A DNA stretch of 53,274 nucleotides. Origin: Senegalimassilia anaerobia JC110. Lineage in GTDB: Bacteria; Actinomycetota; Coriobacteriia; Coriobacteriales; Eggerthellaceae. The notes under the pieces are model-generated. The model saw only the letters and a list, made by a program, of their open reading frames with translations, ran no database searches and was not told where the DNA came from. Below are positions 24,457-33,056 of this stretch, piece by piece (the first letter of the stretch is position 1; each line of letters begins with the position of its first letter). The DNA is taken from NCBI RefSeq assembly GCF_000236865.1, contig NZ_HE611014.1, positions 219,876 through 273,149 of the forward strand. The letters are read 5' to 3'. Both the position numbers and the translations under genes were made by a program.

Positions 24457-24921
24457 ATGCCTCAGGCCCGTGTCCTGCTTGGTACCGAAGTCGTCATGGA
24501 CTTCATGAACGAGCGCCAACCGTTCTACCGGCAAACGCGCATGCTTATGGTCGCCGGCCGCGTGGGCGAGTTCGACCTGTGGGTAACCGCCCCTCAGGTG
24601 GTCGACCTCGTCTACCTGCTCTCCGAGGGCGGCAAGCCCGATCTGCTGCCGCGCGCCATGGAGCGCATCCGCGGCCTGCGCACCTTTGTGCAGGTGGCGG
24701 ACCTCACCGCCGCGAACGTCGACCGCATGCTGGCCTCGTCGGGGCAAAACCCCGAGGGTCAGCTCATGGTCAACGCCGCCATCGACCTGCGCGCGGACTT
24801 CCTGCTCACGCATGACCCGGACGGTCTTGAAAATGGCCTGGTCAAGGTCACGAACGTGCCGGGCATGTTCGAATGGCTGTGCGAGAACCGCGATCTGGAC
24901 TACACGCAAATCGAGATTTAG
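24457..24921 (+). CDS. PIN-domain toxin-like protein with altered active site
   Basis: 154 residues of the PIN_3-type family. The first strand reads VLLGTEVVMDFMNERQPFY, where functional PIN nucleases have VLLDTNVxLD: the first catalytic Asp is Gly9 and the Asn is Glu11. The later acidic region (GQLMVNAAIDLRADFLLTHD) keeps its shape, but the first acid of the usual DxxD pair is replaced. Loss of the first metal ligand should impair or abolish ribonuclease activity. It could be a decayed toxin still held with its antitoxin, or a PIN protein using other acids. It is co-transcribed with the RelB-like gene. Confidence 0.75.
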   Translation: MPQARVLLGTEVVMDFMNERQPFYRQTRMLMVAGRVGEFDLWVTAPQVVDLVYLLSEGGKPDLLPRAMERIRGLRTFVQVADLTAANVDRMLASSGQNPEGQLMVNAAIDLRADFLLTHDPDGLENGLVKVTNVPGMFEWLCENRDLDYTQIEI

Positions 24922-24952
24922 CGAAGCCTTCCCGCTGTCACCTTCCTGTCAC

Positions 24953-24980
24953 TTGACACTCCCAAGTGCCAGACTACAAT
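24953..24980 (+). promoter_or_regulatory. Sigma-A-type promoter of htpG
   Basis: A consensus TTGACA (24953-24958), 16-bp spacer, then TACAAT (24975-24980). The CIRCE operator begins 5 nt after the -10, over the transcription start. Confidence 0.85.
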
Positions 24981-24985
24981 CGAAA

Positions 24986-25012
24986 TTAGCACTCAAGCTG
25001 TGAGACTGCTAA
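24986..25012 (+). promoter_or_regulatory. CIRCE element (HrcA operator)
   Basis: TTAGCACTC, 9 nt, GACTGCTAA. This is the canonical CIRCE (TTAGCACTC-N9-GAGTGCTAA) with a single change in the right arm. Its place over the transcription start of htpG predicts heat-inducible repression by HrcA. Confidence 0.88.
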
Positions 25013-25178
25013 CGCGCCCCGCACCTGCGGGGCGTTCCGTTCGCCGGGGCATGCGCGGCCCGGCGCTCCGCCTGCGGGCGGGTGCCCGCAAGCCCGCATT
25101 CCCCACATGAACGAATCGCCCTCGCGACGCGCGGCCGGTCCCGCAGCACCAAGCACGAACGGAAAGGAAGCGCCGCAC

Positions 25179-27134
25179 ATGCGCAAGTTCAAGACAGAGA
25201 GCAAGAAGCTGCTCGATCTGATGATCAACTCCATCTACACCAATCGCGAGATCTTCCTGCGCGAGCTTATCTCCAACGCGTCGGACGCCGTCGATAAGCT
25301 GTACTTCAAAAGCCTCACCGACTCCAGCATCCAGCTGACGAAGGATCAGCTCGGCATCGACGTCGCCTTCGACAAGGATGCCCGCACCATCACCGTGTCC
25401 GACAACGGCATCGGCATGACCCAGGAGGACCTGGACCGCAACCTGGGTACCATCGCCCATTCCGATTCCATGGCCTTCAAGCAGGAGAACGCCGAGCAGC
25501 AGGGCGACGACGTCGACATCATCGGCCAGTTCGGCGTGGGCTTCTACAGCGCGTTCATGGTGGCAAAGTCCGTGCGCGTGGTGTCGAAGGCCTACGGCAG
25601 CGATCAGGCCTGGGCCTGGGAATCCGACGGCGTCGAGGGCTACACCATCGAGGAGGCCCAGCGCGAGGGCAACGGCACCGACATCATCCTGACCCTGAAG
25701 GACAACACCGACGAGGAGAACTTCGACCAGTTCCTCAGCGAGTACGGCCTGAAGGACCTCATCAAACGCTACAGCAACTACGTGCGCTATCCCGTGCGCA
25801 TGGAGGTTTCGAAGTCCCGCCAGAAGCCCAAGCCCGAGGATGCCGGCGACGACTACAAGCCCGAGTACGAACAGTACACCGAGGTCGAGACCATCAACTC
25901 CATGGTGCCGATTTGGAAGCGCAGCAAGTCCGACGTACAACAGGAAGAGTACAACGAGTTCTACAAGCAAACCTTCCACGACTTCACCGACCCGGCCGCC
26001 ACGTTCTCCATCCACGCTGAGGGCGCGCTGTCCTACGACGCGCTGCTGTTCATCCCCGGCCGCGCGCCGTACGACCTGTACAGCAAGGACTACAAGAAGG
26101 GCCTGGAGCTGTACAGCTCCAACGTGCTGATCATGGAGAAGTGCGAGGACCTGCTGCCTGACCACTACAACTTCGTCCGCGGCGTCGTGGACAGCCAGGA
26201 CCTCACGCTCAACATCTCGCGTGAGACGCTGCAGCAGAACAACCAGCTGCACGCCATCGCCCGCAAGGTGGAGAAGAAGGTCACGAGCGAGCTGAAGAAG
26301 ATGCTGAAGAACGACCGCGCCGCCTACGAGAAGTTCTTCGAGGACTTCGGCCGCGGCCTGGAGTACGGCATCTACACCAGCTACGGCATGCTCAAAGACG
26401 AGCTGGCCGACCTGCTGCTGTTCTATAGCGCCAAGGAGCAGAAGATGGTCACGCTGGCCGAGTACCTCGAGGCCATGCCTGCCGACCAGAAGTCCATCTA
26501 CTACGCCGCCGGCGACAGCACCGACCGCCTGGCCAAGCTGCCTATCGTGAACACGGTGCTCGGCAAGGGCTACGACGTGCTGCTGTGCACGAAGGACGTC
26601 GACGAGTTCTGCTTCCAGGCCATGATGACCTACGGTCCCGAGGCCGAGCAGGACGCCGAGGGCAAGGACATCGAGGGAACCGGCCCCAAGGAGCTCAAGA
26701 ACGTGGCGTCGGGCGACCTGGACTTCGCCTCCGAGGAGGAGAAGAAGGAGGCCGAGGAAGCCGAGAAGGACAACGAGGCCCTGCTCGCCGCCATGAAGGA
26801 GCAGCTCGGCGACGCGGTCACCAAGGTGGCCGTGTCCACGCGCCTGACCGATGCGCCGTCTGCCGTCACCACCGAGGGCCCCGTGTCGCTTGAGATGGAG
26901 CGCCTCATGTCGCAGATGCCCGACGGCATGGGCGAGGTGAAGTCGCAGCGCGTGCTCGAGCTGAACGCGAAGCACCCGGTGTTCCAGGTGCTCAAGGACG
27001 CCCAGTCCGCCGGCGATGCCGAGAAGGTGAAGCTCTACACCGAGATCCTGTACGATCAGGCGCTCATCGTCGAGGGCATGCCCATCGCCGATCCGGTCGC
27101 CTATGCGAACGCGGTCACGAAGCTGATGGCCTAA
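25179..27134 (+). CDS. htpG: Hsp90-family chaperone HtpG
   Basis: 651 residues. The GHKL ATPase motifs are clear: RELISNASDAVDKL, DNGIGM, and GQFGVGFYSAF. The middle domain carries the conserved arginine region LNISRETLQQN, and a charged linker (EEEKKEAEEAEKDNEALL) precedes the C-terminal dimerisation domain. It is a cytosolic ATP-dependent chaperone. The start at 25179 (MRKFKTESKKLLDLM) matches the family N-terminus and has GGAAAGGAAG; an upstream in-frame ATG at 25107 lacks one. A ~190-nt 5' leader separates it from the promoter and CIRCE. Confidence 0.97.
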   Translation: MRKFKTESKKLLDLMINSIYTNREIFLRELISNASDAVDKLYFKSLTDSSIQLTKDQLGIDVAFDKDARTITVSDNGIGMTQEDLDRNLGTIAHSDSMAFKQENAEQQGDDVDIIGQFGVGFYSAFMVAKSVRVVSKAYGSDQAWAWESDGVEGYTIEEAQREGNGTDIILTLKDNTDEENFDQFLSEYGLKDLIKRYSNYVRYPVRMEVSKSRQKPKPEDAGDDYKPEYEQYTEVETINSMVPIWKRSKSDVQQEEYNEFYKQTFHDFTDPAATFSIHAEGALSYDALLFIPGRAPYDLYSKDYKKGLELYSSNVLIMEKCEDLLPDHYNFVRGVVDSQDLTLNISRETLQQNNQLHAIARKVEKKVTSELKKMLKNDRAAYEKFFEDFGRGLEYGIYTSYGMLKDELADLLLFYSAKEQKMVTLAEYLEAMPADQKSIYYAAGDSTDRLAKLPIVNTVLGKGYDVLLCTKDVDEFCFQAMMTYGPEAEQDAEGKDIEGTGPKELKNVASGDLDFASEEEKKEAEEAEKDNEALLAAMKEQLGDAVTKVAVSTRLTDAPSAVTTEGPVSLEMERLMSQMPDGMGEVKSQRVLELNAKHPVFQVLKDAQSAGDAEKVKLYTEILYDQALIVEGMPIADPVAYANAVTKLMA

Positions 27135-27278
27135 GCGGCCGTTTGCGGCACACGGCACGCGGTCCGGGAGCGCCTGCGCAAACCCGGCGGCCTGCGGGCC
27201 CGCCGTCCCGAACGGCGCGCCCGCGCCCGCTGCGCGGCCCCGACCGCCCGTCACCTGCCGAAAGCCATTCCGAATGTG

Positions 27279-27320
27279 AAGCCTGCCGGCCCTCAACAGG
27301 GCCGGCAGGCTTTTGTATTA
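27279..27320 (+). terminator. Terminator of htpG
   Basis: A perfect 15-bp stem beginning AAGCCTGCCGGCCCT with a CAAC loop, then TTGTATTA. It lies 145 nt after the htpG stop; the GC-rich sequence between shows no gene. Confidence 0.9.
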
Positions 27321-27333
27321 TGATGTTCACGCT

Positions 27334-27471
27334 ATGCAGAAGAGCATCCACGACATATTGCAGATGATCGAAACGCCGCTTATCAGCTTCACGGTGGTGG
27401 TGCTGAGCTGCGTGTGCTTCCTGCTGTCGTTGTGGATCATCATGATCTTGGTTAGGTTCGTGGTGGGATGA
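27334..27471 (+). CDS. Small single-pass membrane protein (45 aa)
   Basis: The frame encodes MQKSIHDILQMIETPLIS, then a hydrophobic segment rich in Val, Leu and Ile, and a short basic end. The predicted helix spans about residues 17-42. It begins just after the htpG terminator and ends 49 nt before trkH. No good ribosome site precedes the ATG, which is the main doubt. It could be a small partner of the potassium transporter TrkH, or a chance frame. Confidence 0.4.
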   Translation: MQKSIHDILQMIETPLISFTVVVLSCVCFLLSLWIIMILVRFVVG

Positions 27472-27520
27472 GCTCGCAACGGCACATCTCGCGCGCCGGG
27501 CGGCGGGGTTAGGCACCGCT

Positions 27521-29056
27521 ATGTGGCAGCGCTTCACATGGTATGACGTCAGGGTCATCGGCCATTACCTGGGCATGCTGGTGCTTTTCTCGTCCGTGGC
27601 GCTTATCGTGCCGTTGGTCACCGCCATCGTGTTCCGCGAATGGGTCCCTGCAAGCCATTACCTTCTTTCCATAGGGCTATCGCTCATCGTCGGGTCGGTG
27701 TTGCGTTTCCTGCGCATCGAACCCGGGCGCCTGAACCGCCAGCAAGCGTTGGTGGTCACGGGCCTGGCGTGGGTGGTCCTGGCGTTCATGGCCACCATCC
27801 CGCTGTATCTTTCGGGCCACTACAACACGTTCCTTGATGCCATGTTCGATGGCGTTTCGGGCATCACCACCACGGGCGTCAGCATCATCTCCGACCTTGA
27901 CCACCTTTCCTGTGCCGATAGCATGTGGCGCTTTGTCACGATCTTGCTTGGTGGCTTGGGCCTGGTAGTGGTGGCGTTGTCGTTCGGTCTGTTCGGCAAG
28001 CGCTCGGGCGCCAGCCTATATATGTCCGAGGGCCGCAGCGAGCACGTGGTCCCCAACATCGTGCAAACCGCCCAGTTCATCGCAAAGTTGTCGCTGGGCT
28101 TCATCTGCGTGGGAACCGCTGTGCTGGCCGTCATGTGCGCGTTCGCCGGCATGGAGGCGTCGCGCGCGTTCCTCAACGGCCTATGGTTGGCCATTTCCAG
28201 CTTCTGCACCGGCGGCTTCGCGCCCATGAGCACGTCCATCCTGTACTACCATTCGTTCCCCATCGAAGTGGTGCTCATGCTCCTCATGATTATCGGGTCG
28301 GTGAACTTCGTGCTGCACTCCGAGCTGTGGAAGGGGCACCTGAACGTGTACTTCCGCGACATGGAGATCCGCACCATGTTCATCTGGATCGCCGTGATGA
28401 CCTTGGTGTTCGCCGCGTCGGTGTCGGCAAGCTCGGATTTCTCGAACCTTGCCACCATGATGCGCCGCGGCGTGTTCCTGATCGTATCGGCGTTCTCCAC
28501 CACGGGCTTCCAGAACGTCACCACCAACCAGCTGACCACATCGCTGACTTCCGGCGCGTTTTTGGTCATCGCCGCGCTCATGTGCGTGGGCGGCGGCGCC
28601 GGCTCCACGTCGGGCGGCATCAAGTTCAACCGCATGGGCCTGATCATCAAGTCGCTTGTGGCCACGGTGAAGGAGACGTTGGCGCCCGACTCGGCGCGCG
28701 TGGTGGTCTCGTACTACCACCTGGGAAGGCGCATCCTGTCGCCTGAAGTGGTCAAGCAGGCCATGACCGTGTTCGTGCTGTACGTGGTCACCTACGCCGT
28801 GGGCGCGCTCGTGGGCATCGCGCACGGCTACGACGCCACGCAGTCCATCTTCGAATCGGTGGCCATGGCCTCCAACGGCGGCATCTCGTCGGGCGTATGC
28901 TCCCAGGGCATGCCCGCGTCGCTCGAGCTGTTCTACATGCTGGAGATGTGGGCCGGCCGTCTGGAGTTCCTCACGTTGATTGCGCTCATCGTCGAGGTCG
29001 TGGTGACGCTCGATCCGCGCAGAGTAGTGAAGAGCAGGCTGGTGAGGCGCTCATGA
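27521..29056 (+). CDS. TrkH/KtrB-family potassium uptake protein, membrane subunit
   Basis: 511 residues with eight main helices and four pore loops. Selectivity-filter-like glycines are visible in DGVSGITTTGVS, SSFCTGGFAPMS, SAFSTTGFQN and MASNGGISSG. The fourth loop, FEMVMASNGGIS-like, is diverged in the usual way. It imports K+ through the membrane. No TrkA/KtrA regulatory subunit is present in the window. The start at 27521 follows GGCGGGGTTAGG. Its stop overlaps the ATG of the next gene (ATGA at 29053-29056), so the two are translationally coupled. Confidence 0.92.
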   Translation: MWQRFTWYDVRVIGHYLGMLVLFSSVALIVPLVTAIVFREWVPASHYLLSIGLSLIVGSVLRFLRIEPGRLNRQQALVVTGLAWVVLAFMATIPLYLSGHYNTFLDAMFDGVSGITTTGVSIISDLDHLSCADSMWRFVTILLGGLGLVVVALSFGLFGKRSGASLYMSEGRSEHVVPNIVQTAQFIAKLSLGFICVGTAVLAVMCAFAGMEASRAFLNGLWLAISSFCTGGFAPMSTSILYYHSFPIEVVLMLLMIIGSVNFVLHSELWKGHLNVYFRDMEIRTMFIWIAVMTLVFAASVSASSDFSNLATMMRRGVFLIVSAFSTTGFQNVTTNQLTTSLTSGAFLVIAALMCVGGGAGSTSGGIKFNRMGLIIKSLVATVKETLAPDSARVVVSYYHLGRRILSPEVVKQAMTVFVLYVVTYAVGALVGIAHGYDATQSIFESVAMASNGGISSGVCSQGMPASLELFYMLEMWAGRLEFLTLIALIVEVVVTLDPRRVVKSRLVRRS

Positions 29057-29634
29057 TGCGGAAAGGAATGGCTGCAGCGGCGCTTGCGTTCGCGCTGGCG
29101 CTCCCCGCGTTCGCGTGCCCGCAGGCAGCGTTCGCCGACGAGCCGGCAGAAGGCGACAACGCCGTCAACGTCACGCAGCTGCCTGACAGCTCGTTCATCT
29201 ACGACACGTCCATCACGGACCTGAGCACTGCCGACACCTATTACGACAAGCAGACGGTGCAGGTCACTGGCGAGGTGGTGGGCGATCGCATCATCGCTGG
29301 CGATGGTCGCCATTGCTGGCTGCAGCTGGCATCGCCCTCCGATTCGTCCACGGTGTCCGTTTACCTTACCAACGAGTCCGCCGACAAGGTGGACACGTAT
29401 GGCGCCTATGGCCGCAAGGGCACCACGCTGCAGGTGCGTGGCACGTTCAATCTGGCGTGTCCCGACCACGACGGCGCATCCGATCTGCATGCGCAGGTGG
29501 TGACGGTCACGGAGAAGGGCAAGGCCACTCCCGACGAGTTCGACATCAACGCGTTCACCCCGGGCATGGTGACCGTCATGATCGGCCTGGCCATGATGGT
29601 GGTGTTCTATCTGCTGCGCGAACGCCAGCGATAA
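29053..29634 (+). CDS. Exported OB-fold-like protein with C-terminal membrane anchor
   Basis: 193 residues. A signal peptide (residues 1-27, ending AFACPQAAFA) precedes a small beta-rich domain (QTVQVTGEVVGDRIIAGDG, VSVYLTNESADKV, KGTTLQVRGTF) that resembles bacterial OB-fold or tRNA_anti-like domains. A single helix near residues 170-187 (GMVTVMIGLAMMVVFYLL) anchors it, followed by RERQR. The protein should face outside the membrane. Function is unknown. Overlap with trkH and the 18-nt gap to rsgA indicate one operon. An alternative start is the second ATG at 29056. Confidence 0.8.
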   Translation: MMRKGMAAAALAFALALPAFACPQAAFADEPAEGDNAVNVTQLPDSSFIYDTSITDLSTADTYYDKQTVQVTGEVVGDRIIAGDGRHCWLQLASPSDSSTVSVYLTNESADKVDTYGAYGRKGTTLQVRGTFNLACPDHDGASDLHAQVVTVTEKGKATPDEFDINAFTPGMVTVMIGLAMMVVFYLLRERQR

Positions 29635-29652
29635 GGCTACAAGGAGGAAAGC

Positions 29653-30663
29653 TTGCAGAGAGCGCAGGTTGTGAAACTTGACCGCGGGTATCCGCTCGTG
29701 CGATGCGAGGATGGGCGCCTTGTGCGCTGCGAACACGCAACAGCCCTGGTCAAGGGCGAGAAGGTCCGTGCCGTCATCGGCGATTTCGTCGAGGTGAACG
29801 CGCCGGAGGGCCACGACAAGGGCATCATCGAGTCCATCTGCCCGCGCGAGCGCGCCTTCGTGCGCAAGGATCCCACCGAGCGCGCCGTCCCCCAGGTGCT
29901 GGCGGCGAACTTCGACCGCGTCATCTTGGCCCAGCCGCTGGCCGAGGTGAACCTGCGCCGTCTGGAGCGCGAGCTGGTGCTGGCGTACGAGACCGGCGCC
30001 GCCGTCACGGTGGTGCTCACGAAGGCCGACCTTGCCGAGAGCGAGGAGCAGGTGGAGCAGGTGGCCGACCGCGTCCGCGCGTTGGCGGGCCCCGACGTGC
30101 GCACGCTGGTGGTGTCGGACGGCAACGCGGAAAGCGTGGAGGCCGTGCGCGCCCTCATGGCCCCCGGTACCACCACGGTGCTGGTGGGGAAGTCGGGCGT
30201 GGGGAAGTCCAGCCTGGTCAACATGCTCGTCGGCGAAGAGGTGCAGGAAACGGGCACGGTGCGCGAGGGTGACGGCAAGGGCCGTCACACCACGGTCAGC
30301 CGCGAGATGGTGGCCATCCCCGGCGGCGGGTACGTGGTGGACATGCCCGGCGTGCGCGGCCTGGGGCTGTGGGACGCCGACGCGGGCATCGGCGCGGCGT
30401 TCGCCGACATCGAGCAGGCGGCGCAGCAGTGCCGCTTCCGCGACTGCAAGCATGAGAACGAACCGGGTTGCGCCGTGCGCGCCGCCGTCCAGTCCGGCGA
30501 GATAGCCCCTGAGCGTTTCGCCAGCTACCAGGCGCTCAAGCAGGAGACGGCCACGTTGCGCGACCGCCGCGAGGAGGCCCGTCGCATGCGCGGCGAGAAG
30601 GCCAGCGACAAGAAGCGCGGCGGCCAGGGAGGTCGTCCGGGCCGTGGCAAGCGCCGCCGCTAG
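29653..30663 (+). CDS. rsgA: Ribosome small-subunit-dependent GTPase RsgA
   Basis: 336 residues. An N-terminal OB-fold, then a circularly permuted GTPase: G4 LTKADL, G1 GKSGVGKSS (residues 179-187), G3 DMPGVRG. A C-terminal zinc finger follows (CRFRDCKHENEPGC). It tests 30S maturation in the cytosol. The start is TTG 29653 with a perfect AAGGAGG 5 nt before it; this non-ATG start is well supported because there is no nearby alternative. The Arg/Lys-rich C-terminus (GGQGGRPGRGKRRR) is probably an RNA-binding tail. Confidence 0.95.
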   Translation: MQRAQVVKLDRGYPLVRCEDGRLVRCEHATALVKGEKVRAVIGDFVEVNAPEGHDKGIIESICPRERAFVRKDPTERAVPQVLAANFDRVILAQPLAEVNLRRLERELVLAYETGAAVTVVLTKADLAESEEQVEQVADRVRALAGPDVRTLVVSDGNAESVEAVRALMAPGTTTVLVGKSGVGKSSLVNMLVGEEVQETGTVREGDGKGRHTTVSREMVAIPGGGYVVDMPGVRGLGLWDADAGIGAAFADIEQAAQQCRFRDCKHENEPGCAVRAAVQSGEIAPERFASYQALKQETATLRDRREEARRMRGEKASDKKRGGQGGRPGRGKRRR

Positions 30664-30850
30664 CACCTGCGACGTCCATGGCGTCTCCATCCGATTGCCG
30701 GGCCGTTTCGCGATCGCTTGCCAAACACGCTACAATATAAGGGTTAACCGAAAGCAACGCGCACGTCGGCGTGCGGCTGCTGCGCCCGGTCCACGGCCGC
30801 GGCCCGGCAACCCGCATTCGGCGTAAACGGACCCGAAACAAAGGACGTGC

Positions 30851-32146
30851 ATGAATCCGGTCATCGTAATCCCGACGTTCGTGTCGCCGCGCCGCCGAAA
30901 GGACTCCGGCAGCGTGATCGCCACGTACGACCACACCACCCCGCTGAGCAATCCCGGCGAGCTGCCGCGCCTGCTCACGTCTTTGCAAAAGGTTCGCGGC
31001 ATCGGGCAGATCATCGTGCTAGTCGCTGCCGAGCCCGCCATCTCCGATCAAGCCGCAGAGAAGGTGCAGGACATCGTCTCGCGCTTCCCCAGCCTCAACA
31101 TCGCCATCATCGGCGCCGACGAGTGCAACCTGGTGCAGCAGCGCATGGAGCAGCTGGGCCTGGGCAAGCTGTCGAAGGAGATCGGCCTTGTCGGCTACGG
31201 CGCCATCCGCAACCTGGGCCTGGTGCTCGCCAACGTCATGGGCTTCGACTCCATCGTGTTCCTTGACGACGACGAGGTCATCGACGACGCCGACTTCCTG
31301 CAGAAGGGCGTCTACGGCCTGGGCAAGCTCACGCGCAAGGGCGTGCCTATCTTGGCGAAGACCGGCTTCTACCTGAACTCCGAGGGCTCGTACCTGTCGA
31401 AAAGCCAGGACAAGTGGTACAACCGCTTCTGGCAGCAGGGCAAGGCCTTCAACAAGTGGATCACGAAGGCCATGCGCGGTCCGCGTTTGTCGCGCAGCAA
31501 CCATGTGTGCGGCGGCTGCCTGGCCATTCATAAAGAGGCGTTCAAGCGCCTGTCGTTCGACCCGTGGGTCGCTCGCGGCGAGGACCTGGATTACATGCTG
31601 AACCTGCGCATGTACGGCAGCGACATCTGGTTCGACAATCAGTGGAGCCTGCGCCACTTACCGCCGGCGTCCACCAGCGAGGGCACGCGCTTCCGCCAGG
31701 ATATCTACCGTTGGCTCTACGAGTACCGCAAGATGGAGTACAGCCGCACGCAGATCGACTTGATGCAGGTCAAGCCGCAGTCCCTCGAGCCCTACCCGGG
31801 CCCGTTCCTGGAGCCGGGCATCACGAAGCGCATCCGCATCACGGCCATCCTGCGCAGCCTTGCCCGCAAGGACAAGAAGGCGTACCGTCAGGCCGCCAAG
31901 GCCGCGCGCACCGAGGCCGTCATGTACGCGCAGCGCAACTGCTCGAAGTATTTCGAGTTCCAGTTCGTATGGCCCGAGCTCATGGCCCGTATGGACAGCG
32001 ACCAGATCTTGCACACGGCCATCGTGCAGTCCGTGGCGCGTCGTCAAGCGGCGGCGAACATGGCGGCGGCGTTCCCCGTGGCGGGAGCCGGCGCGGGCGT
32101 CGACCCGGGCGTGACCAGCGAGATTCGCCTGAACATAGCCGAATAG
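30851..32146 (+). CDS. GT-A-fold glycosyltransferase-like protein
   Basis: 431 residues. The N-terminus MNPVIVIPTFVSP is the start of a Rossmann-like nucleotide-sugar fold. A DDD triplet in SIVFLDDDEVI (near residue 139) provides the DxD metal site, and ARGEDLDYMLNLRMYG supplies the later acidic motif. There is no signal or membrane segment. The C-terminal 150 residues are helical and basic; substrate and acceptor are unknown. The start has AAAGGACG. A TACAAT at 30731-30736 may be its -10, without a clear -35. The gap 30664-30850 has no gene. Confidence 0.72.
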   Translation: MNPVIVIPTFVSPRRRKDSGSVIATYDHTTPLSNPGELPRLLTSLQKVRGIGQIIVLVAAEPAISDQAAEKVQDIVSRFPSLNIAIIGADECNLVQQRMEQLGLGKLSKEIGLVGYGAIRNLGLVLANVMGFDSIVFLDDDEVIDDADFLQKGVYGLGKLTRKGVPILAKTGFYLNSEGSYLSKSQDKWYNRFWQQGKAFNKWITKAMRGPRLSRSNHVCGGCLAIHKEAFKRLSFDPWVARGEDLDYMLNLRMYGSDIWFDNQWSLRHLPPASTSEGTRFRQDIYRWLYEYRKMEYSRTQIDLMQVKPQSLEPYPGPFLEPGITKRIRITAILRSLARKDKKAYRQAAKAARTEAVMYAQRNCSKYFEFQFVWPELMARMDSDQILHTAIVQSVARRQAAANMAAAFPVAGAGAGVDPGVTSEIRLNIAE

Positions 32147-32164
32147 GGAAGGCGGCGCGGCGCA

Positions 32165-32998
32165 ATGGACGTGTTCGCTGCCTTCATCGCGCCCGCTTTG
32201 GCGGGCGTGTTCGTCGGCGTGATGTCGGGGCTTCTCGGCGTGGGCGGCGGCACCATCATGGTGCCCATCTTCCGCCTGGCGTTCGGCATGAGCCCGCTTG
32301 CCAGCACGGCGACCAGCCTGTTCGCCATCATCCCCACGTCCATTTCGGGCGTGGTCGCGCATGCTCGCGCGAAAACCTGCGTGCCCAAACTCGGCTTGGC
32401 GCTAGGCGTGGGAGGCGCGGTCATGTCGCCGATGGGCGTGTGGCTGGCAAGCGTCTCGCCCGGCTGGCTGGTCATCTGCGTGGCGGCGATAGTCATCGGG
32501 TTCAGCGCGTTCAAGATGTTCAAGAAGGCCGTGAAGTGCGCGCCCACGCCCCGCGCGGGGCGGGCGGGCGGCAACGTGCAAGCGGCGAGTGCGAAGGCCG
32601 TGCCCGATCAGCCTGTTCTTTCCCGCAAGCAGTACCTCCAGGGCGCGTGCATCGGCTTGATCGCCGGCTTGGCATCCGGTTACGTGGGCGTGGGAGGCGG
32701 CTTCATCATGGTGCCGCTTATGCTGGCCGTCCTGGATATCCCCATGAGCTTGGCCTCGGGGACGTCGCTTATCGCCATCACGATCTTGGCCATCCCCGGC
32801 GTCATCGAGCAGGGCCTGCTCGGCAACATCGAATACCTGGCGGGCATCGCCATCGTGGTCGGCAGCATCCCCGGCGCCCTGGTGGGCGCGCGGCTGGTGC
32901 GCGTGGTGCCCGAGCGGCAGCTGCGGTTCATCTTCGGCGGCTTTTTGCTGGTGGCGGCCGTTATGCTCATGCTCAACGAATTCGGTATACTGGGCTGA
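32165..32998 (+). CDS. TauE/SafE-family anion (sulfite/organosulfonate) exporter
   Basis: 277 residues with about eight helices and the family's two internal repeats, GLLGVGGGTIMVP near residue 21 and GYVGVGGGFIMVP near 175. It is likely to move sulfite, organosulfonates or a related anion across the membrane. It starts 18 nt after the glycosyltransferase stop and is probably co-transcribed with it. An Ala/Arg/Lys-rich cytoplasmic loop (residues about 118-150) separates the repeats. Confidence 0.88.
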   Translation: MDVFAAFIAPALAGVFVGVMSGLLGVGGGTIMVPIFRLAFGMSPLASTATSLFAIIPTSISGVVAHARAKTCVPKLGLALGVGGAVMSPMGVWLASVSPGWLVICVAAIVIGFSAFKMFKKAVKCAPTPRAGRAGGNVQAASAKAVPDQPVLSRKQYLQGACIGLIAGLASGYVGVGGGFIMVPLMLAVLDIPMSLASGTSLIAITILAIPGVIEQGLLGNIEYLAGIAIVVGSIPGALVGARLVRVVPERQLRFIFGGFLLVAAVMLMLNEFGILG

Positions 32999-33056
32999 CG
33001 CCGCACGCGGGCCTTTTCGGCTTGCCCGTCGTGCCCGATAAGGAAGGAGTCGGCGT

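Noticed and set aside
24993-27296. Long minus-strand open frame opposite htpG
   Set aside because: Antisense shadow of a highly conserved gene; low-complexity Leu/Val/Gly composition, no start signal, and it runs through the CIRCE element and the terminator.
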